NCBI GenBank assembly: GCA_020637055.1
Contig: JACJWR010000002.1
Coordinates: 434,001 to 498,000, forward strand
DNA: 64,000 nucleotides
Direction: 5' to 3'
Origin: Actinomycetota bacterium
GTDB lineage: Bacteria > Actinomycetota > Actinomycetes > S36-B12 > UBA10799
Shown here one piece after another: positions 8,564 through 17,086 of the stretch; positions within the stretch are counted from its first letter, which is position 1; each line of letters starts with the position of its first letter. The translations under genes and the position numbers were made by a program. Under the pieces are notes generated by a model that did no database searches, had not been told where the DNA came from, and was given only the letters and a program-made list of their open reading frames with translations.

Positions 8564-9518
8564 CGACGCTGCGGCCCTCGAGCAGGCGGACATCGCCGAG
8601 GAGCGCGCGCAGTTCGCACACACGACGATCGCCGGTGAACTCCTCGGGCGGCGCAAGGCGGTGGAAGCCCTCGCCGATGTCCCGCACGAGCCCGGAGTAC
8701 CCAAACCCGATCCGATCCTGGTGGCGGACGGGATCGTGCGCCGGTTCGGCGGTTTGGTGGCGGTGGACGTCGCCCACGCGGAGATCCAACGTGGATCCAT
8801 CACCGCACTGGTCGGCCCCAACGGTGCCGGCAAGACCACCTTCTTCAATCTCCTCACCGGATTCGACCAGCCCAACGAGGGGAAGTGGTCGTTCAACGGC
8901 ATCGAACTCAAGGGCAAGGCGGCCTACAAGGTCGCCCGGCTCGGGATGGTGCGCACCTTTCAACTGACCAAGGCCCTCAGTCGAATGAAGGTCATCGACA
9001 ACATGGCGCTCGGGGCCAAGGATCAGAAGGGTGAACACTTCTGGGCCGCGGTGATCCCGGGCATCTGGCGTCGGCAGGAGCAGTCGATCGAGGCCAAAGC
9101 GGATGGTTTGCTGGCCCGGTTCAAACTCGACACCAAACGTGAGGATTTCGCCGGTTCACTGTCCGGTGGCCAGCGCAAACTGCTCGAGATGGCGCGGGCA
9201 CTCATGTCCGACCCGGACATGGTGATGCTCGACGAGCCCATGGCCGGTGTCAATCCGGCTCTCACCCAATCGCTGCTCGGCCACATCATGGATCTGCGGG
9301 AGCAGGGCATGACGGTGCTCTTCGTGGAACACGACATGGATGTGGTCCGCTCCATCTCCGACTGGGTGATCGTCATGGGACAGGGCAAAGTGATCGCCGA
9401 GGGACCGCCCGACGCCGTCATGAGCAATCCTGCGGTGATCGACGCCTACCTCGGGGCCCACCACGACAAGGCCCTGACGGACACCGGCGAATCGTTGTCG
9501 TTCACGGAACCGGAGTAG
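8553..9518 (+). CDS. livG: Branched-chain amino-acid ABC transporter ATPase LivG
   Basis: ABC ATPase (321 aa) that powers the LivH/LivM importer. Walker A is GPNGAGKTT, the ABC signature is SLSGGQRK, Walker B is MVMLDEP and the H-loop is VEHDMDVV. It starts with an extra ~50 residues that are acidic and polar (MPDDDAAALEQADIAEE), longer than in E. coli LivG (about 255 aa). The start codon lies inside the end of livM, so translation is coupled. Confidence 0.93.
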   Translation: MPDDDAAALEQADIAEERAQFAHTTIAGELLGRRKAVEALADVPHEPGVPKPDPILVADGIVRRFGGLVAVDVAHAEIQRGSITALVGPNGAGKTTFFNLLTGFDQPNEGKWSFNGIELKGKAAYKVARLGMVRTFQLTKALSRMKVIDNMALGAKDQKGEHFWAAVIPGIWRRQEQSIEAKADGLLARFKLDTKREDFAGSLSGGQRKLLEMARALMSDPDMVMLDEPMAGVNPALTQSLLGHIMDLREQGMTVLFVEHDMDVVRSISDWVIVMGQGKVIAEGPPDAVMSNPAVIDAYLGAHHDKALTDTGESLSFTEPE

Positions 9519-9521
9519 ACC

Positions 9522-10382
9522 ATGAGCGTCTCCCCCAATGACCCCGCCGAGTTCGAACGCGAGATCGATCTCGATGCCCAGCAGCGCGGCGGCCACCACT
9601 ACCCCCACCACGCCCCCAGCACCGAGCATGTGGACCGGTCCGATCACCTCGACCGCGCCGAAGGCGCCGTGGTGCGCATGGACGAGATCGTGGCGGGCTA
9701 CATCCCCGGCGTGAACATCATCAACGGAGCCGACCTCTACGCCCAGCAGGGTGAGCTCGTGGGCATCATCGGACCCAACGGCGCCGGGAAGTCGACTCTG
9801 CTCAAGGCGCTGTTCGGATTGGTCAAGGTGCGCTCGGGCACAGTCACGTTGGAGGGCGAAGACATCACCAACATGCGCGCCGACCAGTTGGTCGCCCGCG
9901 GTATCGGTTTCGTGCCCCAAACGAACAACGTCTTCCCCTCGTTGACCATTGAAGAGAACCTGCAGATGGGGTGCTTCCAGCGACCGCAGGCCTTCACGGA
10001 ACGATTCGAGTTCGTCTCCGGGCTGTTCCCCGCGTTGGCCGATCGGCGCAAACAGCGCGCCGGCAGCCTGAGCGGCGGTGAACGGCAGATGGTCGCCATG
10101 GGCCGCGCGCTGATGATGGATCCCTCGGTCCTGCTGCTCGACGAGCCGAGTGCGGGTCTGTCGCCGGTGCTCACCGACGAAGCCTTCGTCCGCGTCCGGG
10201 AGATCAACAAGACCGGCGTGACTGTGGTGATGGTGGAACAGAACGCCGCCCGGTGCCTGCAGATCGTCGACCGCGGGTACGTGCTCGACCAGGGTCGCAA
10301 CGCCTACACCGGCACGGGGCGTCAGCTGGCCAACGATCCGAAGGTGATCGAGCTCTACCTGGGAACCCTGGCCAAGGCCTGA
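9522..10382 (+). CDS. livF: Branched-chain amino-acid ABC transporter ATPase LivF
   Basis: Second ABC ATPase of the importer (286 aa). Walker A is GPNGAGKST, the signature is LSGGERQM, Walker B is VLLLDEP and the H-loop region is VEQNAARCL. It carries an extra N-terminal ~50 residues rich in His and Asp (QQRGGHHYPHHAP), which could bind metal or simply be disordered. It begins 3 nt after the livG stop and is the last gene of the operon. Confidence 0.93.
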   Translation: MSVSPNDPAEFEREIDLDAQQRGGHHYPHHAPSTEHVDRSDHLDRAEGAVVRMDEIVAGYIPGVNIINGADLYAQQGELVGIIGPNGAGKSTLLKALFGLVKVRSGTVTLEGEDITNMRADQLVARGIGFVPQTNNVFPSLTIEENLQMGCFQRPQAFTERFEFVSGLFPALADRRKQRAGSLSGGERQMVAMGRALMMDPSVLLLDEPSAGLSPVLTDEAFVRVREINKTGVTVVMVEQNAARCLQIVDRGYVLDQGRNAYTGTGRQLANDPKVIELYLGTLAKA

Positions 10383-10599
10383 CCCGACCCACAGCCGCCC
10401 GCTGGACCCCGCCAACCGTGCGGCCAACTGCCCCCGTGTGCGCACGCCTTCGTCGCACTAGGCCGTCTGTTCCGGCCCCCTAGTGCCACGAACCCGTACT
10501 GTCGCTGCACCTGACCCCGCCAGGCCGCGTCTGGCCTCGCCTCGCGTCGGGCCGAGGCCAGCAAGGCGAGTCGGCAGACTACGCAAAGCCCCAAAGCGA

Positions 10600-10630
10600 A
10601 GGGGCCCCGCCGTAGTGGCGGGGCCCCTTC
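10600..10630. terminator. Bidirectional intrinsic terminator between livF and livK
   Basis: A perfect 13-bp inverted repeat: AAGGGGCCCCGCC (10600-10612) pairs with GGCGGGGCCCCTT (10618-10630) across the loop GTAGT. It lies between two convergent genes and 18 nt beyond the livK stop. The A-rich run before and T-rich run after the stem are short. The rest of 10383-10599 shows no coding or other signal. Confidence 0.85.
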
Positions 10631-10647
10631 CTGCTACTTCAGTGCGG

Positions 10648-11934
10648 CTAGCTGGCTGCCGGCACGTCGGCGACCACGGTGTCCTGGCGCGAGTTGGTGT
10701 TGTCCGCGCCGAAGACGTAGACACCCATCGCGGCACGCGCAGGGTCTCCGTTGTCATCGAGGTTGATCGGGCCGGACTGGCCTTCGTAGTTGATGTCCTT
10801 GCCGTCCTCGAGGAGCGCCTTGCACGCCTCGAAGGTGTTGCAGGACTCGCCCTCGTCGTTCTGGCCGCTCACCGAGGCGATGTTCGCCGCGATCGAGGCC
10901 CCGGAGTCGTCCCCGGCCTGCTGCGCTGCGAGCGCGATCAGGATGACGGCGTCGTAGGACTCGGCCGCATAGGAGAAGTCCACCAGGTTCGGGTCGGTCT
11001 CGAGCAGGGACGCCCGGAACTCGTCGCTGGGAGCCGCACCGGGAGTGGTGCCCTTGACGCCCTCCATGATGCCGGCGGGAAGACCCTCGGCCAGGGTGTT
11101 CGACAGGTTGCCGTCCACGAGGTAGAGCTGGGTGTCCTGCGGACCGACGCCCTGCTTGATCATTTCCTGCAGGATCTTCTTCGACTCGTCGAATCCGATG
11201 AGCACGATGGCGTCGGAGTTGGTCGCCGCGCACTGCCCGACTTCGGCTTCGAAGGAAGCAGCCTTGGGGTCGTAGATGATCTTCTCGGTCACTTCGCCGC
11301 CGTTTTCGGTGAAGACCTGGTCGACGACGTCAGCGAGACCTTCGCCGTAGGCGTCCTGCAGCGCCATGATGCAGATGCTCTGGTTGCCATCGGCGAGAGC
11401 CTGGTCGGCGAGAACCTGACCCTGCAAGGTGTCCGGCGGCGCGGTACGGAAGTACAGGCCGTTGTCCGGGTAGTCGGTCAACTCCGTCGAGGTGTTGGCC
11501 GGCGACACCATGGCGACGCCCGCGCTGGTGACCTTGTCGATCACGGTGAGCGTCACCGAACTGGAAGCGGCTCCGACGATGGCGTCCGCACCCTGCGAAA
11601 TCAGACGGTCGACAGTCTGCGCGGCGATGTTGGTGGATGTGTCACCGGAGTCACCGTCGATGATCTCGACGTTGCCACCGTTGACGCCACCAGCGTCGTT
11701 GATCTCCTGGGCGGCAAGGGCGACGCCGGCGAACTCCGGCGGCCCGAGGAAGGCGAGGGATCCGGTCTGCGGCAGCAGGGTGCCGATGACCAGGGTGCCG
11801 TTGCCTTCGGCTGACGCGGCTGGGCTGGCAGCCCCCGACTCATCGCTGCTGGCATCACTGCTGCTGCAAGCGGCGAGAGCGAGACCGAGTGCGCTAAGCA
11901 CCACAGCCGACCGCACGACCTTTGATTTGGCCAT
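10648..11934 (-). CDS. livK: Branched-chain amino-acid ABC transporter substrate-binding lipoprotein
   Basis: Extracytoplasmic binding protein (428 aa) that delivers branched-chain amino acids, or another amino acid or amide, to the LivHMGF complex. The N-terminus MAKSKVVRSAVVLSALGLA ends in lipobox LAAC, then a Ser/Asp/Glu-rich linker and a type I periplasmic-binding fold (TLVIGTLLPQTGSLAFLGPP). ATG at 11934 has AGGAG 8 nt upstream; longer in-frame readings cross non-coding DNA. It faces the livHMGF operon tail to tail, so it has its own promoter and can be made in excess. A small inverted repeat, CCACG-TCC-CGTGG (11961-11973), lies upstream. Confidence 0.93.
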   Translation of the reverse strand: MAKSKVVRSAVVLSALGLALAACSSSDASSDESGAASPAASAEGNGTLVIGTLLPQTGSLAFLGPPEFAGVALAAQEINDAGGVNGGNVEIIDGDSGDTSTNIAAQTVDRLISQGADAIVGAASSSVTLTVIDKVTSAGVAMVSPANTSTELTDYPDNGLYFRTAPPDTLQGQVLADQALADGNQSICIMALQDAYGEGLADVVDQVFTENGGEVTEKIIYDPKAASFEAEVGQCAATNSDAIVLIGFDESKKILQEMIKQGVGPQDTQLYLVDGNLSNTLAEGLPAGIMEGVKGTTPGAAPSDEFRASLLETDPNLVDFSYAAESYDAVILIALAAQQAGDDSGASIAANIASVSGQNDEGESCNTFEACKALLEDGKDINYEGQSGPINLDDNGDPARAAMGVYVFGADNTNSRQDTVVADVPAAS

Positions 11935-12097
11935 GTGTGATTCTCCTAAGTGTGAGGCGTCCACGTCCCGTGGATTCCCCGCTGCGGTACTCAGCGGTTG
12001 GATGGAACCTAGCCGACCGACCCTCGAGGGCTCACCGTCACCCCCGGCGTGTCGCCAACCGGACCTTGTCGCCCACCGGTCGTGATGATTCCGTGAC

Positions 12098-12664
12098 CTA
12101 CTCGGCCGACAGAAGTTCGGAAGCCACCTCGGCCATCGAGGTCCGACGATCCATCGCCGTGCGCTGCAGCCAGCGATACGCCTTCTCATCGTCGAATCCG
12201 TGCCTGGCCTGCAACAGAGCCTTGGCGCGGTCAATCTGCTTGCGTGCCGCCAACTGACGCTGCAACGCCTCGACCTGATCGTTGAGTCCTGCGATCTCCC
12301 GCGCCTTGGCCAACGCCAACTCGATCGCCGGCACCAGATCCGACGGTGCCACAGGTTTCACCAGGTAGTTCGTGGCACCGGCCGCCCGGGCTCGTTCGAC
12401 GAGGTCGCGTTGGCTGAAGGCCGTCAACACCACCACTGCGCACTGCTGCTCGGCCGTGATCGCTTCGGTGGCGGTGATGCCGTCCATCACCGGCATCCGG
12501 ATGTCGATCAGCAACACATCGGGCCTCTCCCGACGGACCAACTCGACGGCGGCCTCGCCAGTCGCGGCTTGCCCCACAACCTCGTAACCGGCGTCGGCCA
12601 GCATCTCCACCAAATCGAGCCGAATGAGCGCTTCGTCCTCGGCCACAACTACCCGAGTCGCCAT
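12098..12664 (-). CDS. pdtaR: ANTAR-domain response regulator, PdtaR-like
   Basis: Two-component regulator that acts on RNA, not DNA (188 aa). The receiver domain has the phospho-acceptor Asp in LLIDIRMPVMDG (near residue 50), Thr in VVVLTAFSQ and Lys in YLVKPV. A short coiled coil leads to a C-terminal ANTAR domain (residues ~125-185; KALLQARHGF, DRRTSMAEVASELL). In actinobacteria PdtaR is phosphorylated by PdtaS; no kinase is nearby. The ATG at 12664 has a TACGCT box 7 nt upstream, which suggests a leaderless start; an ATG at 12682 is in frame but poorly placed. Confidence 0.9.
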   Translation of the reverse strand: MATRVVVAEDEALIRLDLVEMLADAGYEVVGQAATGEAAVELVRRERPDVLLIDIRMPVMDGITATEAITAEQQCAVVVLTAFSQRDLVERARAAGATNYLVKPVAPSDLVPAIELALAKAREIAGLNDQVEALQRQLAARKQIDRAKALLQARHGFDDEKAYRWLQRTAMDRRTSMAEVASELLSAE

Positions 12665-12671
12665 GGCAGCC

Positions 12672-12677
12672 AGCGTA
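12672..12677 (-). promoter_or_regulatory. -10 box of the ANTAR regulator gene (leaderless)
   Basis: TACGCT on the minus strand is followed by 7 nt and then the ATG at 12664. This fits TANNNT and puts the transcription start at or next to the start codon. Confidence 0.6.
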
Positions 12678-12745
12678 GTCATAGTGCTCGAGCCGTTCAC
12701 CGGCCAGTTGGGCGACCGGCAGTCAGGGGATCGCACGGATGCTTG

Positions 12746-12751
12746 TACGCT
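12746..12751 (+). promoter_or_regulatory. Candidate -10 box of the tRNA-Leu gene
   Basis: TACGCT lies 13 nt before the first base of the mature tRNA. This would give a short 5' leader for RNase P to remove. No clear -35 was seen. Confidence 0.45.
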
Positions 12752-12764
12752 AGGGCTCGCCGCC

Positions 12765-12838
12765 GCCCCTGTAGACCAACCGGCAGAGTCACGGGCCTCA
12801 AAATCCCGCCAGTGTGGGTTCGAATCCCACCGGGGGCA
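12765..12838 (+). tRNA. tRNA-Leu (anticodon CAA), short variable loop
   Basis: A 74-nt cloverleaf. Acceptor GCCCCTG pairs with CGGGGGC (one T-G wobble), discriminator A, CCA not encoded. The T-arm is GTGGG-TTCGAAT-CCCAC. The D-stem is GAC/GTC with GG in the loop. The anticodon loop is CTCAAAA, giving CAA at 34-36. The anticodon stem CGGGC/TCCCG has a C-T mismatch next to the loop. The variable loop is only CCAGT, so the molecule is class I in shape although it reads Leu. UCA (selenocysteine) would need a nonstandard loop and was rejected. Confidence 0.85.
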
Positions 12839-12858
12839 CTTCCTTGGGACTGGTTGTG

Positions 12859-13281
12859 CTAATTCAGGGCCAGCCTGGGCTTGACCTCGGCGATCTGCGC
12901 CAGCAAACCGTTGACGAACGGTCCGGAATCTTCGGTGGACAGTTCGGTGGCGATGGCCACGGCCTCGGCGATGGCGATCGGCGCCGGCACGTCGCCCCAG
13001 AGGATCTCCCAACTGCCGATGCGCAACACGTTGCGGTCCACTGCCGGCATGCGGGCGAGGCTCCATCCCTTCGAGTAGGTCTCCAGCAGTTCGTCGATTC
13101 GCTCCGCGTGGTCGGCCACGCCCTCGACCAGAACTCGCACGTAGGGGTTCATCGGTGTGGAGCCGATCTGCTCCTCGTGCACGTGGAGCACCTCGAGCGG
13201 CGCCGCCGAGCGGATATCGGCCTCGTACAGCACGTCGAGGGCGCGCCGTCGGGCCTTGCTGCGGGCGGAGGGTTTAGGCAC
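12859..13281 (-). CDS. nusB: Transcription antitermination factor NusB
   Basis: RNA-binding helical protein (140 aa) of the rRNA antitermination complex; binds boxA with NusE (S10). Seen: ARSKARRRALDVLYEAD at the N-terminus and VDRNVLRIGSWEIL followed by AIAEAVAIATELSTEDSG in the C-terminal half, all typical of NusB. The GTG start at 13281 lies inside the last codons of efp (8-nt overlap). efp-nusB is a standard actinobacterial pair. It is the last gene of the minus-strand aro-efp-nusB run. Confidence 0.94.
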   Translation of the reverse strand: MPKPSARSKARRRALDVLYEADIRSAAPLEVLHVHEEQIGSTPMNPYVRVLVEGVADHAERIDELLETYSKGWSLARMPAVDRNVLRIGSWEILWGDVPAPIAIAEAVAIATELSTEDSGPFVNGLLAQIAEVKPRLALN

Positions 13282-13831
13282 GGCCGAGGTAGGAGCCGTC
13301 CCGGGTATCGACCCGGATGCGCTCCCCCGAGTTGAGGAACAACGGCACCGCGATCTCAGCGCCGGTCTCGAGCCGCGCCGGTTTCGTGCCGCCGGTCGAG
13401 CGGTCGCCCTGCAGTCCGGGTTCGGTGTATTCGACGACCAACTCGACGTTGGCGGGCAACTCGATGTAGAGCGGCTCACCTTCGTGCACCGCGACGATGG
13501 CCTCCTGATTCTCGAGCAGATATTTGGCGGCCTCGCCCACCACGGTGGTCGACACCGGGAGCTGATCGTAGGTCTGGGTGTCCATGAACACCCAGTCGGT
13601 GCCGTCCTTGTAGAGGTACTGCATCGTGCGCTTGTCCACCGTCGCGGTGTCGACCTTGACTCCGGCGTTGAAGGTGCGGTCGACGACCTTTCCGGAGAGG
13701 ACGTTCTTCAGTTTCGTGCGGACGAAGGCGCCGCCCTTGCCCGGCTTCACGTGCTGGAACTCCACCACCGTCCACAACTGCCCGTCGATGTTGAGCACGA
13801 GCCCGTTCTTCAGATCGTTCGTGGTGGCCAT
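13274..13831 (-). CDS. efp: Elongation factor P
   Basis: Translation factor (185 aa) that rescues ribosomes stalled at polyproline stretches. The N-terminal KOW-like domain has the tip loop PGKGGAFVRTKLKN, with Lys at the position modified in some bacteria. OB domains follow, with the family end motif GERIRVDTRDGSYLGRA. AGAGAGG precedes the ATG. It starts 47 nt after the pepQ stop. The Pro-rich linkers in the pilus proteins of this window would be natural clients, which is inference. Confidence 0.97.
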   Translation of the reverse strand: MATTNDLKNGLVLNIDGQLWTVVEFQHVKPGKGGAFVRTKLKNVLSGKVVDRTFNAGVKVDTATVDKRTMQYLYKDGTDWVFMDTQTYDQLPVSTTVVGEAAKYLLENQEAIVAVHEGEPLYIELPANVELVVEYTEPGLQGDRSTGGTKPARLETGAEIAVPLFLNSGERIRVDTRDGSYLGRA

Positions 13832-13878
13832 GTGGTACCTCTCTTGCGTCAGGTGATCGTCGTGGTGTGGCCGCTCGG

Positions 13879-14982
13879 CTAGCCGACGCGGATCAGTTCC
13901 CGAGGGAATTCGGTGAAGACCTCAAGTCCGTCGTCATTCAGCACGCAGGTGTCCTCGATCCGGACCCCGCCCCGGTCCGGCAGGTAGATCCCGGGCTCGA
14001 TTGTGAACGGCACCGCCTTGTGGAGTTTACCCTTCGAAGAAGAACCCAACATGGGTGGCTCATGGATATCCAGGCCGATCCCGTGGCCGACTCCATGGAC
14101 GAAGAACTCCGCGTATTCCGCGCGGGCGATGACTTCGCGGGCGGCCGAGTCGACATCGCGGGTGCGCACGCCCGGAGCGGCGACCCCTCTACCGGCTGCA
14201 GCGGCTTCGAGCACGGCGGCGTGAATCTCGACCTGCCACTCCTCGGGGTCGGCGGCCACGATGACGGTCCGGGTGCAGTCGGAGCGATACCCCTCGACGG
14301 TGGCGCCGAAGTCGATGGTCAGCATCTCGCCCGCTCCGACCGGCCGATCCGACGGGCTGTGGTGCGGCTGACCACCGTTCGGCCCCGCAGCGACGATGGA
14401 CGGGAACGATCGGTCGGCGGATCCGTGGTCGCCCATGATCGCCTCCAGCGTGCGGGCGATGTGGATCTCGGTCTGGCCCACTGCGATTTCGGTGAGCAGT
14501 TGGCCGAGCGATTCCGCCGCGATGTGGCCGGCCTGGCGCATGGCTTCGAGTTCGTGGATGTCCTTGCGCATGCGAAGCCGTCCCAGCGGTGAATCCACTT
14601 CCTGGATGCTCATGCCGAACATCCCGGGGTGTGCACTGATCACCCGGAATTGGGCGAGGGTGAGGGTGGTCGGATCAACTCCCAGACTGCCGGCACCCTT
14701 CTCACGCAGGCGCAGCAGCAACTGTTCGATCAGGTCCCGGGTGATGATCAGTTCGACCTCCGGGCACTCCTCGTTGGCCTGTTCGGCGTAGCGGGGATCC
14801 GTAGCCAGCAACGGTGGCCCGGCGGTGATCGCGAGAACCGCTCCGTTGCTCCCGGTGAAGCCGGTCAGCCAACGGACATCGGCGGTATCGGTGAGGAGTA
14901 GGGCGTCGTAGCCCTTGGCCTTCATCAGGTCTGCGACGGCCAGCCAACGCGACCGCATCAGATTTCGCTTGAGGTCAGACAT
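13879..14982 (-). CDS. pepQ: Xaa-Pro aminopeptidase, M24 family
   Basis: Cytoplasmic dinuclear-metal peptidase (367 aa) that removes residues next to proline. The N-terminal creatinase-like domain has TDTADVRWLTGFTGSN. The catalytic pita-bread domain carries all metal ligands: two Asp in IDFGATVEGYRSDCTR, His in HGVGHGIGLDIHE, Glu in FTIEPGIYLP and Glu in VRIEDT. The ATG at 14982 overlaps the aroQ stop by 8 nt. Placement between aroQ and efp is conserved in actinobacteria. Confidence 0.92.
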   Translation of the reverse strand: MSDLKRNLMRSRWLAVADLMKAKGYDALLLTDTADVRWLTGFTGSNGAVLAITAGPPLLATDPRYAEQANEECPEVELIITRDLIEQLLLRLREKGAGSLGVDPTTLTLAQFRVISAHPGMFGMSIQEVDSPLGRLRMRKDIHELEAMRQAGHIAAESLGQLLTEIAVGQTEIHIARTLEAIMGDHGSADRSFPSIVAAGPNGGQPHHSPSDRPVGAGEMLTIDFGATVEGYRSDCTRTVIVAADPEEWQVEIHAAVLEAAAAGRGVAAPGVRTRDVDSAAREVIARAEYAEFFVHGVGHGIGLDIHEPPMLGSSSKGKLHKAVPFTIEPGIYLPDRGGVRIEDTCVLNDDGLEVFTEFPRELIRVG

Positions 14983-15424
14983 CTTCGAGTCCTTGGATCG
15001 CCCTGAGCGCCAGCAGGTAGGAGTCGGCGCCGAAACCCGCAATCGTTCCGGTCGCGACCCCGGCGATCACCGATTCGTGGCGGAACGCCTCCCGGGTGGC
15101 CGGGTTGGTCAGGTGCACTTCTATCAGAGGGGCCGTGCGCTGCGAGGCAGCATCGCGCAGGGCGTAGGAGTAGTGGGTGAAGGCCGCCGGATTCAGCACA
15201 ACCGGAAGCCGCTCGTCGGCAGCCTCGTGCAACCACCCGACGAGCTCGGCCTCGCTGTCGGTCTGTCTCACGTCCACTGCCATCTTGAGTTCCTCGCCCA
15301 GAACTGCGCATGCCGCGACGATGTCGTCGAAGGTCATGGAACCGTACACCTCGGGTTCGCGGGTGCCGAGGCGGCCAAGGTTCGGGCCGTTGAGTACAAG
15401 CACCTTGGTGCGATTCTCACTCAT
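14975..15424 (-). CDS. aroQ: 3-Dehydroquinate dehydratase, type II
   Basis: Third step of the shikimate pathway: dehydration of 3-dehydroquinate. The 149-aa length fits the dodecameric type II enzyme. The catalytic Tyr is in LGTREPEVYG and the catalytic His region reads LNPAAFTHYSYALRDA. The substrate-clamping IEVHLTNP and the late Arg/His (REAFRHES) are present. Start and stop overlap aroB and pepQ, so translation is coupled on both sides. Confidence 0.96.
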   Translation of the reverse strand: MSENRTKVLVLNGPNLGRLGTREPEVYGSMTFDDIVAACAVLGEELKMAVDVRQTDSEAELVGWLHEAADERLPVVLNPAAFTHYSYALRDAASQRTAPLIEVHLTNPATREAFRHESVIAGVATGTIAGFGADSYLLALRAIQGLEDV

Positions 15425-16526
15425 CGCTCACCTCCGCGTAGGCCGCGACCAGCAGCGCCGGGTCAGGGCCGTCGAGCAACGCCGGCCGGCCGACGTCTTC
15501 GAGCACGATGAACCGCAACCTCGAACCGCGTGCCTTCTTATCCAACTGCATCGCCTCATACAACCTCGGCCAGCGACCGGACGGATACGTCGTCGGCAGT
15601 CCGACGCTGCGCAACACATCCCGGTGCAGATCCACGACGTCGTCGGCGAGCCGCCCGGCAAGCCGTGCGAGTTCGGCGACGTACACCATGCCGACGCTGA
15701 TGGCCGCGCCGTGACGCCACTTGTAGCGCTCGACGCGCTCCACGGCGTGGCCGAAGGTGTGGCCGTAGTTGAGCACCTCACGACTAACCTTGCGGCTGCC
15801 GATTCCGGCGACTGCTTCGGTCAGGTCGCCTGCCACGACCTCGGCCTTGACCCTCACGCTGCGGGCGATGAGTTCGGCGGTGTGCGGACCCTCCGGGGTT
15901 CGGGCACCGGCCGGGTCGGCGGTGATCAACTCAAGGATGGCCGGGTCGGCGATCAGGCCGCATTTGATGACTTCCGCGAGCCCTGCCACGTAGTCGTTGG
16001 CCGGCATCGTCTCGAGCGTGGCGAGGTCGCAGATCACTGCGGTCGGCGAATGGAAGGCCCCCACCAGGTTCTTGCCGTCGGCGGTGTTGATTCCGGTCTT
16101 GCCGCCGACAGCGGCATCGACCATCGCGAGCAGGGTGGTGGGAACCTGGACCACGGGCACACCGCGCAGCCAGGTCGCGGCGACGAATCCGGCGAGGTCG
16201 GTCGCCGCCCCGCCGCCGAGGCCGATGATGGCGTCGGTTCTGGTGAACCCGGACTGCCCGAGGGCCGACCAGCAGAAGGCCGCGACGTCGGATGTCTTGG
16301 CATCCTCGCCGTCGGGCACCTCGATGAGGATCACCTCCCGGCCCGTGTCGGCCAAGGCCGTCTGCAGAGCTTCGGCCGTCACCCGCAGCGTGGGTTGGTG
16401 GATCACCGCCAACCGGTCCGCGTTCTCGGGCATGGCCTCCAGCACGCTCGACAGCAGTCCGGTGCCGATCACCACGTCGTAGGGCTGTTCCACCGCCACG
16501 GTGATGCGCTGAGGTTCAGAACTCAC
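15417..16526 (-). CDS. aroB: 3-Dehydroquinate synthase
   Basis: Second step of the shikimate pathway: cyclisation of DAHP with NAD+ and a divalent metal (369 aa). Seen: PDGEDAKT, the glycine-rich NAD site GLGGGAATDLAGFVAATWLRG, VGGKTGINTADGKN, and metal ligands in LNYGHTFGHAVE. It overlaps aroK by 4 nt (ATGA) and aroQ by 8 nt. Confidence 0.96.
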   Translation of the reverse strand: MSSEPQRITVAVEQPYDVVIGTGLLSSVLEAMPENADRLAVIHQPTLRVTAEALQTALADTGREVILIEVPDGEDAKTSDVAAFCWSALGQSGFTRTDAIIGLGGGAATDLAGFVAATWLRGVPVVQVPTTLLAMVDAAVGGKTGINTADGKNLVGAFHSPTAVICDLATLETMPANDYVAGLAEVIKCGLIADPAILELITADPAGARTPEGPHTAELIARSVRVKAEVVAGDLTEAVAGIGSRKVSREVLNYGHTFGHAVERVERYKWRHGAAISVGMVYVAELARLAGRLADDVVDLHRDVLRSVGLPTTYPSGRWPRLYEAMQLDKKARGSRLRFIVLEDVGRPALLDGPDPALLVAAYAEVSDE

Positions 16527-17086
16527 GTCAACGCCTCCGTGGCCGGGTCGGTGGCCAGCCGGGCAGCGATCTCGGCGGCGATTTCGGCCGGCTGCCGGTG
16601 GTCGGTCTCAACTGCGAACGTGCTCACCTCGTCGTACCACGGTTCGCGCGCCCGGAGTTGGGCGGCGAATTGCGCCCGGATGTTGCCCAGAGCCACCGGC
16701 CGGATCGCGTTGAGTCCAGTCCTTGTGGCCGCGTTCGCTGCAGTCACCTTCAGCCAGGCCACCTTCTGGGCGCTCAGCAGGTCGCGCACAGCGGGTTCGG
16801 CCACAGCGCCGGATCCGATCGCCACAACGGCTCCGGACTTCTCACCGGCGGCCGAATCCAACGCCTCGCGCACCGCCACCGCCTCCCAGCTTCGGAACCT
16901 CTCCTCGCCGTCCTCGGTCATCACCTCGGCCGCCGAGACGCGGCCTGCTGCACGGGCCACGAAATCGTCGGTGTCGAGGTAGGTGGCCCCAAGCGTCTCG
17001 GCCAGGATGCGCCCGACCGTGGACTTGCCTGCGCCCGGGGCGCCGACGAGCAGCACCACGGCGGATGGCTGTGCCGTGGTGCTCAC
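16523..17086 (-). CDS. aroK: Shikimate kinase
   Basis: Phosphorylates shikimate at O3 (187 aa). The Walker A loop is GAPGAGKST and the shikimate-binding Asp pair is in YLDTDDF. An Arg follows in EERFRSWE. The usual GGG shikimate-binding motif is GSG here (AIGSGAVAEPAVR), a small departure from the family. The lid region LNAIRPVALGNIRAQFA carries the catalytic Arg. It sits between aroC and aroB with 4-nt overlaps at both ends. Confidence 0.9.
   Translation of the reverse strand: MSTTAQPSAVVLLVGAPGAGKSTVGRILAETLGATYLDTDDFVARAAGRVSAAEVMTEDGEERFRSWEAVAVREALDSAAGEKSGAVVAIGSGAVAEPAVRDLLSAQKVAWLKVTAANAATRTGLNAIRPVALGNIRAQFAAQLRAREPWYDEVSTFAVETDHRQPAEIAAEIAARLATDPATEALT

Noticed and set aside
12765..12838. 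tRNA-Sec (UCA)
   Set aside because: A UCA reading shifts the loop and leaves a poor stem; the molecule also lacks the long acceptor and variable arms of tRNA-Sec.
12665..13066. N-terminal extension of the ANTAR regulator across the tRNA
   Set aside because: It would translate the antisense of tRNA-Leu and part of nusB. The receiver domain starts exactly at the ATG at 12664.
15177..16982. 601-codon plus-strand frame
   Set aside because: Antisense to aroB, aroQ and aroK, which are certain genes; it has no recognisable motif.
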